Assembly (NCBI RefSeq): GCF_014647035.1
Contig: NZ_BMOK01000005.1
Coordinates: 124,001 to 188,000 of the forward strand
DNA: 64,000 nucleotides
Origin: Sporolactobacillus putidus
Lineage (GTDB): Bacteria; Bacillota; Bacilli; Bacillales; Sporolactobacillaceae
Direction of reading: 5' to 3'
Positions within the stretch are counted from its first letter, which is position 1. Every line of letters starts with the position of its first letter. Positions 1-8,572 of this stretch are shown here, piece by piece. A program made the translations under genes and the position numbers. Under the pieces are notes generated by a model, which ran no database searches, was not told where the DNA came from, and was given only the letters and a program-made list of their open reading frames with translations.

Positions 1-1
1 T

Positions 2-1036
2 TTCAGCATCGGCGCATTGCTTGGGGGACCGCTGGAATGGAGACTGGCTGCGGAACAGGGACTGCGGTTTTTAAACCGATTTTTCCGCGACAGTGTGCAC
101 GGCGGCTATTACTGGCATTTGAAAGGAAGAATTGCTGACGATCCGAAGAAAATAGCTTACGGACACGCATTTGTTCTCCTGGCAGTCTCTACTGCCGTAA
201 AAGCGGGAATTAAGGAGGTCCGTAAGTGGATAGAAGATATTTATAATGTGCTGGAAAACCGTTTCTGGGATGGCGACCATGGACTGTACATTGAGGAGCG
301 GTCGGCCGATTGGCAGACGGTCTCCCCTTACAGGGGCCAGAATCCGAACATGCATCTGTGCGAAGCGCTGATTGCGGCGTTTGAAGCAACCGGCTGCTAT
401 AAATATCTGGAACGCGCACGCGGGCTGGCGTATGCCGTGACGGTCGGGCTCGCTGCAAAAACAGGGGGGATGATCTGGGAGCAATATGACCGGAATTGGA
501 ATCCCGATTGGTTCTATCACGAAGAGTATGCGGGGAACGAGTTTCGGCTCTATGGTTTTATTCTCGGGCATTCTATTGAATGGAGCAAGCTTCTGCTCAA
601 ACTTTCCGTCTATTATTCTGAATCATGGATCACCCGGCGTGCCTATCATCTGTATCATTGCGCGATGGCCCTTACTGAAGATTCGGCGTACGGCGGACTT
701 CTGTTCTCGATTTTGCCGGCCGGGTGTATTTTTGATGCCGACAAATACTATTGGGTCATGGCAGAAGCGATCGGCGCTTCCGTTCTGTTTGCAGGATTGA
801 GCCGGCATCCTTACTATTTGCAAAAATACCAGTCACTTTTCTTGTACTGCGATCGCTTTTTTATCGATCATAAATATGGCGGATGGTATAACCGCCTGAA
901 TCGCGAGAATCAGAGAACCAGTCCGGTTAAGAGCCCACCTCCGAAAACGGACTATCATCCGATTGCAAATTGTTATGAAGCTCTGCGCGTTTTTTCCGGA
1001 GAGCGATTCCGGAACCTCCCGCATTTCAATGAGTAA
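2..1036 (+). CDS. AGE-family (N-acylglucosamine 2-epimerase-like) epimerase/isomerase, 5' end outside window
   Basis: The reading frame is open to the left edge, so the true start lies upstream. About 344 residues are visible, against roughly 390-420 for the family. The protein is rich in aromatic and Gly residues and has the repeated helical-hairpin look of the (alpha/alpha)6 barrel. The stretch around residues 180-200 (EYAGNEFRLYGFILGHSIEW) matches the family pattern in which a Gly-His-x-x-Glu-Trp motif lines the active site. Family members interconvert sugars such as GlcNAc/ManNAc, cellobiose, or mannose/fructose. The substrate cannot be read from this fragment. It is followed by a separate promoter, so it probably ends its own transcription unit. 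Confidence 0.8.
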   Translation, partial: FSIGALLGGPLEWRLAAEQGLRFLNRFFRDSVHGGYYWHLKGRIADDPKKIAYGHAFVLLAVSTAVKAGIKEVRKWIEDIYNVLENRFWDGDHGLYIEERSADWQTVSPYRGQNPNMHLCEALIAAFEATGCYKYLERARGLAYAVTVGLAAKTGGMIWEQYDRNWNPDWFYHEEYAGNEFRLYGFILGHSIEWSKLLLKLSVYYSESWITRRAYHLYHCAMALTEDSAYGGLLFSILPAGCIFDADKYYWVMAEAIGASVLFAGLSRHPYYLQKYQSLFLYCDRFFIDHKYGGWYNRLNRENQRTSPVKSPPPKTDYHPIANCYEALRVFSGERFRNLPHFNE

Positions 1037-1071
1037 ATTGCTTCCAACTGCACTTTTTTCAAACAGAACGA

Positions 1072-1100
1072 TTGATTTTATAAACTGTATCTATTATAAT
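1072..1100 (+). promoter_or_regulatory. sigma-A-type promoter of the Rrf2 gene
   Basis: TTGATT at 1072-1077 and a perfect TATAAT at 1095-1100 are separated by exactly 17 nt. The start codon follows 32 nt later. Confidence 0.75.
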
Positions 1101-1132
1101 TACACTAATCTTCTTAAAGAGGAATCGATAGA

Positions 1133-1636
1133 ATGAATAGCGAGTTTACGATAGCAGTGCATTGCCTGATTGTACTGGCAAGCGCTCCGGATCGTGTCTG
1201 GAGCAGCGGGTCGCTGTCAAGAAAGGTGCATACCAATCCGGCGAGAGTTCGCAAGATTATGAGTGCCCTGCGAAGGAACGGGCTGGTCACAACGAAAGAA
1301 GGCTTGGGTGGTGGCTATCGTCTAGGCTTTTCTTCGGGCGATGTTAATCTGGCGCTCGTATATCGGACCGTTTCCTGTGAGGCGCTGAAGCTGAACTGGT
1401 GCTCGGACGACGGGGCAGGAGATCCTGAACTGGCAAGGGTCCGGTCGGTCATGGATCAGGCTTTCTGCAGAGCCGAAACAATGCTTGAAACGTATTTGGA
1501 GCAATGGACCATTGATTCTCTCTTAGAACAGATCAAGTGTGAGCCGGATGTCCCGATTTCGGATCATTTTCCGGTTTCCGCTCACAAGGACAAGTCGACT
1601 AAATATAATATAAATAGGATCGGTGGTGAAGGATGA
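1133..1636 (+). CDS. Rrf2-family transcriptional regulator
   Basis: 167 residues. Residues 1-65 form a winged helix typical of Rrf2 proteins: the N-terminal helix (FTIAVHCLIVLAS), the recognition region (NPARVRKIMSALRRNGLV), and the wing with the diagnostic Gly-rich turn (GLGGGYRL). Cys residues (about 81, 89 and 111) are present, but the tight three-Cys cluster of IscR/NsrR is not, so it is closer to the YwnA-like subgroup. A strong promoter lies just upstream. It overlaps the next gene by 4 nt (ATGA), so the two are probably co-translated. What it senses is not visible. Confidence 0.85.
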   Translation: MNSEFTIAVHCLIVLASAPDRVWSSGSLSRKVHTNPARVRKIMSALRRNGLVTTKEGLGGGYRLGFSSGDVNLALVYRTVSCEALKLNWCSDDGAGDPELARVRSVMDQAFCRAETMLETYLEQWTIDSLLEQIKCEPDVPISDHFPVSAHKDKSTKYNINRIGGEG

Positions 1637-2001
1637 TGCAACAGGAACTGAAGTGGAAAAAGGGCGACTGGGTAAAGGGAAGAACGGTGAACGGAGAGCT
1701 CATGCATGGTTATATTGTCGATTATGACGCCAATACAGGAACGGTAAAAGTTCATGTCGTTGCCTGCGACCGTGAATCGACCGTGGGCCGGACGATCGAG
1801 ACGCTCGGCTATCTGATCAAACCTTTCCCGGTTCTGCCGCTGAGCAGCGATCAATTGCGCAGCATGACCGACCTTGCTCTGGTCACCTATGACCGCGACT
1901 GGTTCATGGACCTGTCGTCGAAGCTGGCCGGGATGAGCGAAGACTCCGGCAATGATCAATCTTCACGATCCAATTCTTGGTTCTGGCCGGCTCAGCGATG
2001 A
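1633..2001 (+). CDS. Small conserved hypothetical protein, possibly IDEAL-domain-like at its C-terminus
   Basis: 122 residues, starting at ATG 1633 inside the stop of the Rrf2 gene (ATGA overlap). Residues 5-50 look like a small beta-barrel (KGDWVKGRTVNGELMHGYIV). Residues 70-95 (LRSMTDLALVTYDRDWFMDL) resemble the short IDEAL helix pair found in several Bacillus proteins. I do not recognise a specific family. Coupling to an Rrf2 regulator suggests shared regulation, but no function can be assigned. Confidence 0.65.
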   Translation: MMQQELKWKKGDWVKGRTVNGELMHGYIVDYDANTGTVKVHVVACDRESTVGRTIETLGYLIKPFPVLPLSSDQLRSMTDLALVTYDRDWFMDLSSKLAGMSEDSGNDQSSRSNSWFWPAQR

Positions 2002-2030
2002 AGAAATATAAAGTTGTTTATGATAGATGA

Positions 2031-2069
2031 GAGAGTGCCCGAAATAAATCGATACGGACACTCTTTTTT
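2031..2069 (+). terminator. Rho-independent terminator after the Rrf2 unit
   Basis: Inverted repeat gagagtgcccg / cggacactctt with one imperfect pair, followed by six T. It lies 30 nt past the stop at 2001. Confidence 0.75.
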
Positions 2070-2266
2070 GTTTCAGAGAAATATGAGGCGTGCAGCAGTC
2101 CCTGCAGGGCAAGCGGCGGGTAAGTTTTAACCGGTGAATAAATTATGTGGACACGCCTTCACCGATAATGGAGAAAAAATATTTCTTTTCATGTGAAACT
2201 TTCAGGAGTTTATTTCTTTTTTCTTTGCACAATCTATGAGAAAATTTTACTTAGGAGGAGGATAGT

Positions 2267-3067
2267 ATGATAAAATCTTTGAGCGACACAATAACATTGA
2301 ACAATGGTGTTGACATGCCGGGTTTTGGACTCGGAGTCTGGCAGATCAGAGACGGTGAAGAAGTCATTAATTCCGTTAAATACGCTTTGAAAACGGGTTA
2401 CCGGATGATCGACACGGCCGCCGTTTACCGAAACGAAAGCGGCGTCGGCGAAGCGGTCCGCCAGTCGGGGCTTCCAAGAGAATCTCTGTTCATTACAACT
2501 AAGGCAGTTGATCAAGGTTATGATGCAACGCTGAAAGCCTTTGAAGACAGTACGGCAAGACTCGGCATCGATACGATCGACCTCTATCTGATTCACTGGC
2601 CAATCGGGGAACATTACAAGGAAACCTGGAAAGCGATGGAACGGTTATACAAAGACGGCCGTGTCCGGGCAATCGGCGTCAGCAATTTCGGGCCGCAACA
2701 TCTGGAAACCCTCCTTCAGGACGCGGAAGTTGTACCGGCGGTGAACCAGATCGAAGTACATCCACTGCTTACGCAGGTGGCGCTCAGAAATTATTGTTAC
2801 GCAAAAGGGATCAAGGTGGAATCCTATTCACCGCTTGGCAGCGGGGCACTTCTTGACAATCCGGATTTAAGCACAATCGCAGGAAAATATCATAAGTCGG
2901 TCGCTCAACTGCTCTTGCGCTGGAACGTGCAAAACGATATGATCGCCATCCCGCGTTCAGCGAAAGAGGTTCACATAGCCGATAACGCGGACATTTTTGA
3001 CTTTGAACTGTCTCTCGAGATCATGGACAAGATTGATGCGTTGAACGCCAATAAAAGTGTATTGTGA
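2267..3067 (+). CDS. Aldo/keto reductase
   Basis: 266 residues, the usual length for bacterial AKR5-type enzymes of the 2,5-diketo-D-gluconate reductase/YvgN group. These are cytosolic NADPH-dependent reductases of aldehydes and ketones such as methylglyoxal. The catalytic tetrad is visible: Asp49 and Tyr54 in IDTAAVY, Lys79 in TTKA, and His110 in LIHWP. The cofactor-binding tail includes the motif around IPRSAKEVHI. An AGGAGG ribosome-binding site sits 6-7 nt before the ATG. It is apparently monocistronic, between a terminator and a 177-nt gap. The physiological substrate is unknown. Confidence 0.9.
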   Translation: MIKSLSDTITLNNGVDMPGFGLGVWQIRDGEEVINSVKYALKTGYRMIDTAAVYRNESGVGEAVRQSGLPRESLFITTKAVDQGYDATLKAFEDSTARLGIDTIDLYLIHWPIGEHYKETWKAMERLYKDGRVRAIGVSNFGPQHLETLLQDAEVVPAVNQIEVHPLLTQVALRNYCYAKGIKVESYSPLGSGALLDNPDLSTIAGKYHKSVAQLLLRWNVQNDMIAIPRSAKEVHIADNADIFDFELSLEIMDKIDALNANKSVL

Positions 3068-3244
3068 ACGGAAACTCATGATACTGAAACATGATCGGTG
3101 CATGAGTCAGCCTGAGGAATGTGCGAAGAGACGGGCCCTGTTCCCTTTTGCATCCATAATATTTATTGCCGGCTTAGCATATTCCGCTTCGCCCGGGCTG
3201 TTTTTCTGCTCAATAATCATTTCCGACAAGAGGAGTTTTGAAAA

Positions 3245-4684
3245 ATGACGAATATCGGGACCCTGCCTGAACAGGAGATTAAACGAGGCCCCATTACTGT
3301 GGCACTGATTATCGGCGCTTTCGTCGCCATTCTTAATGAAACATTCCTGAATATTGCTTTGGCTGATTTAATGCGGACTTTTCACGTCTCGGCAACAACG
3401 GTGCAATGGCTGGCGACCGCATATATGCTGGTTGTCGGCATACTGATGCCGGCCACCGCACTGATTTCCGGATGGCTGACGACGCGCCAGATGTTTCTTA
3501 GCGCGATGTCCTTCTTTCTGATCGGGACAATCATTTGCGGATTTTCAGCAAATTTTGGCTTTCTTCTGCTTGGAAGAGTAGTTCAGGCTATCGGTTCGGG
3601 ACTTTTGCTGCCTGTGATGATGAACACCATTCTGCTGATCTATCCTCCGGAAAAAAGAGGAGGAGCAATGGGCATGATCGGGCTCGTAATCATGTTTGCG
3701 CCGGCGATTGGGCCAACCCTTTCGGGACTGATCATTTCCGTATTATCCTGGCGCTGGCTGTTTTTCCTTGTGCTCCCCCTGGCTGTTTTTTCTATTTTGT
3801 TCGCGATGGTCTATTTAAAAAATGTCTCGGAAGTCACCCGCCCGAAAGTGGAGATTCCTTCGATTCTGTTATCGACGATCGGGTTTGGCGGACTGGTGTA
3901 CGGGCTCGGAGCGGGTGCTCAAAACGGTGGGATCGGTATGATATTTCTGATTGTCGGTCTGGCTGCTCTGCTGGTTTTTGTCTGGCGCCAGCTGACGATT
4001 GCGGAACCGATTCTTGATCTCCGTGCTTTTAAATACCCAATGTTTTCACTGGCGACAGTCATATTAATTCTGGTGATGATGACCCTGTTTTCGACAATGA
4101 TTCTTTTGCCCCTTTATATGCAGAAGGCGCTTTTGCTGACTTCATTCAGTGCCGGCCTCATTCTTCTGCCGGGCGGGTTAATCAACGGGCTGCTTTCACC
4201 GGCTATGGGCCGGGTGTTCGATAAATTCGGTCCGAGATGGCTGGTCATTCCGGGCCTGTTCATCATGAGCGCGGTCATCTGGCTCTTCAGCAGACTGACG
4301 GCTTCCGAAAGCCCGCTGTACATTGTGATCTTATACAGTGTCCTGTTGATCGGTATGGCGATGGTGATGATGCCGGTATCGACAACGGGTCTGAACGAGC
4401 TGCCGAAAGATCTGTATCCGCATGGAACGGCGATCATGAATACGCTGCAGCAAGTATCCGGCGGCATCGGAACGGCGCTGTTCGTCAGCATTATGGTTTC
4501 CGGCCAGCAAGGCTATTTAAGGAAGGTGTCCGACCCGACTGCACCCGGACAGCTATTGAGCGCTCTGGTGTCGGGTATGAATCGGGCATTTATGGTTGCG
4601 ATGATCGTCGCGATTGCTTCATTTATTCTCTCACTGTTTTTGAAACGGACGCATGCGCCGAAGGAAGAGCGGGCGGAAGGGTAA
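3245..4684 (+). CDS. DHA2-family (EmrB/QacA-type) multidrug efflux MFS transporter, LmrB-like
   Basis: 479 residues with about 14 hydrophobic helices, the layout of 14-TM drug:H+ antiporters. The N-terminal half has the motif A-like loop and the antiporter motif C region (GPTLSGLIISVLSWRWLFFL). The beginning (ILNETFLNIALADLMRTFHV) resembles Bacillus LmrB/YccA, which export lincomycin-type drugs. Membrane protein. The substrate range is not predictable. AGGAG lies 8 nt before the ATG. A strong terminator follows at 4737. Confidence 0.88.
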   Translation: MTNIGTLPEQEIKRGPITVALIIGAFVAILNETFLNIALADLMRTFHVSATTVQWLATAYMLVVGILMPATALISGWLTTRQMFLSAMSFFLIGTIICGFSANFGFLLLGRVVQAIGSGLLLPVMMNTILLIYPPEKRGGAMGMIGLVIMFAPAIGPTLSGLIISVLSWRWLFFLVLPLAVFSILFAMVYLKNVSEVTRPKVEIPSILLSTIGFGGLVYGLGAGAQNGGIGMIFLIVGLAALLVFVWRQLTIAEPILDLRAFKYPMFSLATVILILVMMTLFSTMILLPLYMQKALLLTSFSAGLILLPGGLINGLLSPAMGRVFDKFGPRWLVIPGLFIMSAVIWLFSRLTASESPLYIVILYSVLLIGMAMVMMPVSTTGLNELPKDLYPHGTAIMNTLQQVSGGIGTALFVSIMVSGQQGYLRKVSDPTAPGQLLSALVSGMNRAFMVAMIVAIASFILSLFLKRTHAPKEERAEG

Positions 4685-4736
4685 ATTCGCAGACGAGCCC
4701 AGACTGCATTCACAGACGTATGATACATGAAATTGT

Positions 4737-4785
4737 ACACCCCGCGGCAAACTAGTTCTGACTCGTTTGCGATCGGGGTGTTTTT
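4737..4785 (+). terminator. Terminator hairpin that also carries the next gene's ribosome-binding site
   Basis: acaccccg...cggcaaac pairs with gtttgcga...tcggggtgt and is followed by five T. The right arm holds the only SD-like sequence (ggggtg) for the ATG at 4789. Confidence 0.75.
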
Positions 4786-4788
4786 AAT

Positions 4789-5559
4789 ATGGTAAACTTT
4801 TTTCAGCCGAAGCCTTATGGAGCGCCGTTCCATCTCTTTTCAGCGGAACACCTGGCGGCTCTTGTCCTCATCAGTCTGGCGGCAATTCTTCTGTTTGTTT
4901 TTCGAACACGTATCCGGCTTTCAGAACAGTGGCGGACCTGGCTGCGTTATCTTCTCGCCGCTTTGCTGCTTCTTTCGGAAATCAGCTATCAGGTCTGGCT
5001 CGTTTATTTTAATAAATGGTCGCTGAAATCATCGCTTCCGCTCGAGTTAAGCGACCTCGCCGCAGTGCTGGCGATACTGCTGCTGGTGAATAGGAATCGT
5101 TATCTTTTTTCATTTCTTTACTTTGCAGGCCTAGGCAGTTCATTGCAGGCGCTGCTTACACCGGATCTGGGCGGTTACGCGTTTCCTCATTTTCTCTTTA
5201 TCGAATTTTTCACGGCACACGGCAGCATGATTCTTGCCTGCCTGTTCATGATTGCGGTGGAACACTACCGACCATCATTTCTTTCATTATGGGTGACTTT
5301 TCTGATTGTTACTGTATATGGGGCGGGCATCTTCTTCCTTGACCGGCTTACGGGTGCCAATTACTTATATCTTATGAACAGGCCGAAAACATCTTCTGTC
5401 ATGGATTTTCTCGGACCGTGGCCATGGCATCTCCTCTCTCTTGAAGCGATGGTGCTTCTTGAATTCGTTTTGCTTTATGTCCCTTTCGGCATGATGGAAA
5501 AAGACGAGCGGGGAGGGGGACGGATAAAGCACAAATTTCATATGCAGAAAGAAAAATAA
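4789..5559 (+). CDS. ywaF: YwaF-like integral membrane protein (TIGR02206 family)
   Basis: 256 residues with about seven hydrophobic segments and a short charged C-terminal tail. The conserved features of the TIGR02206/YwaF family are visible: the N-terminal FSAEHLAAL, a central HFLFIEFFTAHGSM, and the C-terminal GPWPWHLLSLEAM. No enzymatic role is established for the family. Its only plausible SD overlaps the terminator stem of the efflux gene, so translation may depend on that hairpin being open or on an internal transcript start. Confidence 0.8.
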   Translation: MVNFFQPKPYGAPFHLFSAEHLAALVLISLAAILLFVFRTRIRLSEQWRTWLRYLLAALLLLSEISYQVWLVYFNKWSLKSSLPLELSDLAAVLAILLLVNRNRYLFSFLYFAGLGSSLQALLTPDLGGYAFPHFLFIEFFTAHGSMILACLFMIAVEHYRPSFLSLWVTFLIVTVYGAGIFFLDRLTGANYLYLMNRPKTSSVMDFLGPWPWHLLSLEAMVLLEFVLLYVPFGMMEKDERGGGRIKHKFHMQKEK

Positions 5560-5737
5560 AAGGAACGCATCCGGATGCACTGGTGGCGGATGATAGTTTT
5601 CAGGGCATTAAAAAGTGCCTTTCTAACGGCAAAATCAAGAAATGACCGGTAAAAAAGTCCTGTATTTTCCTGTCGAATTCGGTCGATTAATTTTTGAATT
5701 GCGCAAAAATTGACGGAAATTTAGGCTCTTCTTCATG

Positions 5738-5766
5738 TTCATTAATTTGTCATACTTTTATATAAT
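5738..5766 (+). promoter_or_regulatory. Promoter of esxA copy 1
   Basis: TATAAT at 5761-5766 with a weak -35 (TTCATT) 17 nt upstream. The same arrangement (TTCAAT-17-TATAAT) is conserved before esxA copy 2. Upstream of both, the block aaaattgacggaaattt is conserved (5706-5722 and 11920-11936) and may bind an activator. A DegU-type regulator is known for the Bacillus yuk operon, but here that is inference. With a start codon at 5943 the transcript has a leader of about 170 nt. Confidence 0.6.
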
Positions 5767-5780
5767 ACGAATTAACGGCA

Positions 5781-5921
5781 GGAAAAGGCTTACTTTTCCG
5801 AACACGAAATCCGGCTCTTTAGTTGATCATGAGTATGTGTCTAAACACAGGGCTTTTACTTTCAGCGGAGAATCCGCCGTTCCGCGGATTTGACGATAAA
5901 TTTTCCGGCATGGTACATGCC
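5781..5921 (+). ncRNA. Structured 5' leader of esxA copy 1 (three hairpins)
   Basis: Three perfect hairpins lie between promoter and SD: ggaaaag/cttttcc (5781-5799), gcgga/tccgc (5865-5877), and ggcatg/catgcc (5907-5921). Each has a counterpart at the same relative place before esxA copy 2, with base changes that keep pairing. The rest of 5560-5737 holds no gene. Confidence 0.55.
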
Positions 5922-5942
5922 AAAAATGAGGAGGCTTTATTC

Positions 5943-6236
5943 ATGGCAGGACAAATCAGACTGACTCCGGAAGAACTGCGCAGCTACGCGGCAAAGTACG
6001 GACAGGAATCGTCGAACACGGGCGAGCTGATCGGACGGCTGGACGGGATGATCAATCAGCTGGGCCAGGTTTGGGAAGGCGCTTCAAGCCGTGCGTTCAA
6101 GGATCAGTATGAAAGGCTGCGTCCGTCTTTTCATCAGATGCAACAGCTTCTGGAGGACATCGACAGGCAGCTGGCGAAGACGGCCAACATTCTGGAAGAG
6201 ACGGATCAGCGTATTGCCGGACAAATTAACGGATAA
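5943..6236 (+). CDS. esxA: WXG100 protein EsxA, copy 1
   Basis: 97 residues from ATG 5943. GAGGAGG at 5928-5934 gives good spacing, so the upstream extension of the frame is leader, not protein. A helical hairpin with the turn motif Trp44-Glu-Gly46 defines WXG100 substrates. EsxA is the small secreted core substrate of T7SSb, exported as a dimer by EssC and needed for secretion of the larger effectors. It differs from copy 2 only at residues 41, 64, 67, 79 and 83 (G/E, H/Q, Q/R, K/Q, I/V). It stands alone between its own promoter and terminator, just upstream of the LXG module. Confidence 0.92.
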   Translation: MAGQIRLTPEELRSYAAKYGQESSNTGELIGRLDGMINQLGQVWEGASSRAFKDQYERLRPSFHQMQQLLEDIDRQLAKTANILEETDQRIAGQING

Positions 6237-6250
6237 TTGTTTCGATCATG

Positions 6251-6280
6251 CCGAGGCTCCGACAGGAGTTTCGGTTTTTT
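6251..6280 (+). terminator. Terminator of esxA copy 1
   Basis: Ten-pair stem ccgaggctcc / ggagtttcgg (two G-U pairs), loop gaca, then six T. Confidence 0.85.
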
Positions 6281-6356
6281 CAAGTTCATGGAATTTTGCG
6301 CCTGAAGCGGATTCACTTGTGATTCATTAATAGCCTGCAAGAGGGAGGGAAGATCG

Positions 6357-6749
6357 ATGCCGGCGAGTCTTGCCGATCAAATCCGGCAGAATCTGAATCA
6401 TAACCTTTCATCCCTTTATGGGGAAGAATCGGTACTGATAGCAAAAATCAACAAACTGCATGCGCTGCTTGCAAAAATCGATCAGCATCTGTCTTCATTT
6501 GTGGACAACCGCAATAAATTTCATTCGCTGTATAATCCGCGGAACGAATGGGACGGTGCCCATCGGAGAATTTTTGACAACCGATTGAATTCGGAAACCC
6601 TGGCGGATTATCAATTCTACATCACTTCCGTTCATCATTTAAGAGAAGACGTCCAGGATCAGATCAGACATTTGAGCGGCAGCCTGAATCTCTGCCGCTC
6701 CGACATCACGTCGATTCATTCGTCTCTTGCCGCATTAAAAACCAAATAG
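6357..6749 (+). CDS. YwqH-like (DUF5082-type) helical partner of the LXG toxin
   Basis: 130 residues, almost wholly alpha-helical with heptad-like hydrophobic spacing, and no signal peptide. Order and size match the B. subtilis ywqH-ywqI-ywqJ arrangement (a DUF5082 protein, a small DUF5344 protein, then an LXG toxin). Such small partners are known to bind LXG domains and help target them to the T7SS. SD gagggagg lies before ATG 6357. The next gene starts within 12 nt. Family assignment rests on context and general look, not on a search. Confidence 0.65.
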   Translation: MPASLADQIRQNLNHNLSSLYGEESVLIAKINKLHALLAKIDQHLSSFVDNRNKFHSLYNPRNEWDGAHRRIFDNRLNSETLADYQFYITSVHHLREDVQDQIRHLSGSLNLCRSDITSIHSSLAALKTK

Positions 6750-6760
6750 GTGTGATTAAG

Positions 6761-7045
6761 ATGATAACGATTGAATTCAATGCGCGTGCGTATTTCAGCA
6801 AAGTCTCGCAGCTTGATCGGGCGGCTGCCAATCTGGGCGCCGGCCGTCCTGTCGACACGAATCTTCACGAGACCGATGCCCGATCGATCAGGGAACTCAG
6901 CAAGGCAATTGAACAGTGGCAGCGCCTGCTGCGCGATTATCAGTCGTCGCTTCATTCCGAAGTTTCGAAACTGAAAAAAATCGGGGACGAAATCGAGCAA
7001 ACCGATCAGAAACTGGCACACTATCTCTCTGCACGCGTTAAATGA
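6761..7045 (+). CDS. YwqI-like small WXG100-type partner of the LXG toxin
   Basis: 94 residues from ATG 6761; a GTG 9 nt earlier would leave no SD. Helical hairpin with a central Trp (KAIEQWQRLL) but no strict W-x-G. The C-terminal helix is rich in Lys and Glu. Size, position and fold type match the small ESX-like proteins (DUF5344/TIGR04197 type) that pair with LXG N-termini for export. It sits 22 nt before the LXG toxin gene, in the same operon. Confidence 0.62.
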   Translation: MITIEFNARAYFSKVSQLDRAAANLGAGRPVDTNLHETDARSIRELSKAIEQWQRLLRDYQSSLHSEVSKLKKIGDEIEQTDQKLAHYLSARVK

Positions 7046-7067
7046 TGACGAAAAGCGAGGCGGTTCG

Positions 7068-8546
7068 ATGCCGAAAGTTCAAATTGCAGAACCGAGAAGA
7101 ATAGAAAGTCAACTGGCGCCTCAAGAGGCCGCTGCGGCGGATGCGCTGCGAAAGATCCAAACCGAAATCAAGGAATTCAACGCGCTTCAGTCCTTTGAAG
7201 GGGCGGCTGCGGACAGCATCCGCGCCTATTTCAGCGAAGTCCATCTGACGCTGATTAAAAGCCTGATTCAGGCGGGGGAGCGGCTGCAGCAGGTGTATAA
7301 GAAAATGCTGCAGCAGTTTGACCGGCAGGTCGACAGCGACTCCAATGCAGTAATCCGTTCGGAGCATCTGGATGACGTCCGCAGACAGCTGAGACAGCTG
7401 AAAAGCCATTTCGACGGGATTGAAAACCAGCTGGCGGCGGACGTCCGTGCCGTCAGTGATGTCTCCTTCTTCAATGTCCCTTCCGCAATGGCGTTCTCGT
7501 CGGACGTCGAACTGCAGGACCGGGAAACCGGCCAATTGAAAGACCAGTTCATGTCTTTTGTTTCGGCCGATTTTACCGGCGACCTGGTGCCGCTCCTGAC
7601 AGCGATCGAGCGGGCGATGACCAAGATAAAGAAAGATTACAGCCCTCATCTAGGCACCGAGTCCTTTTATGTAGGAGGCACTTTCGCGCAAACGGCGATC
7701 GGCAAAGAACTGATTCAGAGAACGAAGGCCGTGGAAACCGCCTATGCCGGCGATGTTCCTAAAACGGGGCAGAACGGTAATCTTGTGCTCGTAAAAAACG
7801 GTGCAAAATATACGATTACACTCTCGGCACTGACAGCAAAAACTCTGCCTGCGGGTTTAGCTGCGATGAAGGGCCTGAAAATAGTAAGAAGGGGCAATTA
7901 TATTTACATTACCGGTGATAAAAAGTGGATGGAGCTGTACTTGGGACGTTGGGGCAAACTGCCGCAAAATTATACGTTTAATATGAAATTAACAAACGGG
8001 GATCCGATCAGAATCGGCGGGGAAAAAGGGCCGAGTATTGCTGGGTACGGCCTGATCAACGAGTCCTCTGATGTGAAAAACTATTTATTAAGCGAGTCGG
8101 GCACGATGGGTAAGTTAAAAGCTTTTAACGGCGCTGTGAAAAGCAGCCTGAACAGCAACTGGGATTTCGTCAAAAAAGGCAGCTGGACAAAGCTGGGCAG
8201 CATGGGGAAATTCGGAAAGGCTGCCGGCATCGCCGGTGTCGGTTTAACTGTATATTCCGATATTGAGGCTCATAAAAATGAAAAAATGGGCGGGGAAAAA
8301 GTTGCCAATATTACAGAAGATATTGGTGTGGATCTCGGCGTTTCGGCTGCAGCAACTGGTGTAGGGGCTATTATCGGTTCTTTCTTCTTTCCGCCACTGG
8401 GAACTGTGGTAGGAGCTGTAGCTGGCGCTGAGGCAAGCACGCTGTTGAATTACAAATTTAAAGCGTTTGGCAATAAAAGTATAGTAGACAGTGCTAAAAG
8501 TATTGTCCACAACGCAGGAAACCAAGTAGCTTCCTGGGTTCGATAA
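7068..8546 (+). CDS. LXG-domain polymorphic toxin with glycine-zipper membrane-active C-terminus
   Basis: 492 residues. Residues 1-200 are a typical LXG secretion domain: a long helical hairpin with the conserved ALQSFEGAAADSIRAYFSEV at about 43-62. The middle (230-330) is a basic linker region. Residues about 385-465 contain Gly-x-x-x-Gly zippers and hydrophobic stretches (GVSAAATGVGAIIGSFFFPP and GTVVGAVAGAEA). No nuclease or NADase motif is seen. Among characterised LXG toxins, TelE and TspA have membrane-disrupting tails of this kind. The two multi-pass membrane proteins directly downstream fit as immunity. Exported by T7SSb; target probably competitor membranes (inference). Confidence 0.8.
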   Translation: MPKVQIAEPRRIESQLAPQEAAAADALRKIQTEIKEFNALQSFEGAAADSIRAYFSEVHLTLIKSLIQAGERLQQVYKKMLQQFDRQVDSDSNAVIRSEHLDDVRRQLRQLKSHFDGIENQLAADVRAVSDVSFFNVPSAMAFSSDVELQDRETGQLKDQFMSFVSADFTGDLVPLLTAIERAMTKIKKDYSPHLGTESFYVGGTFAQTAIGKELIQRTKAVETAYAGDVPKTGQNGNLVLVKNGAKYTITLSALTAKTLPAGLAAMKGLKIVRRGNYIYITGDKKWMELYLGRWGKLPQNYTFNMKLTNGDPIRIGGEKGPSIAGYGLINESSDVKNYLLSESGTMGKLKAFNGAVKSSLNSNWDFVKKGSWTKLGSMGKFGKAAGIAGVGLTVYSDIEAHKNEKMGGEKVANITEDIGVDLGVSAAATGVGAIIGSFFFPPLGTVVGAVAGAEASTLLNYKFKAFGNKSIVDSAKSIVHNAGNQVASWVR

Positions 8547-8572
8547 GCCAAATTAGCATGAGGGGCCTAATA

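Noticed and set aside
3057-3248. 63-codon + strand frame between the reductase and the efflux pump
   Set aside because: No SD, overlaps both neighbours' ends, Cys/Phe-rich random-looking sequence.
5823-5942. 40-residue N-terminal extension of EsxA copy 1 (and a 62-residue one for copy 2)
   Set aside because: Strong SD and the family start are at 5943 and 12175. The extensions differ between copies while the RNA hairpins are kept, so they are leader.
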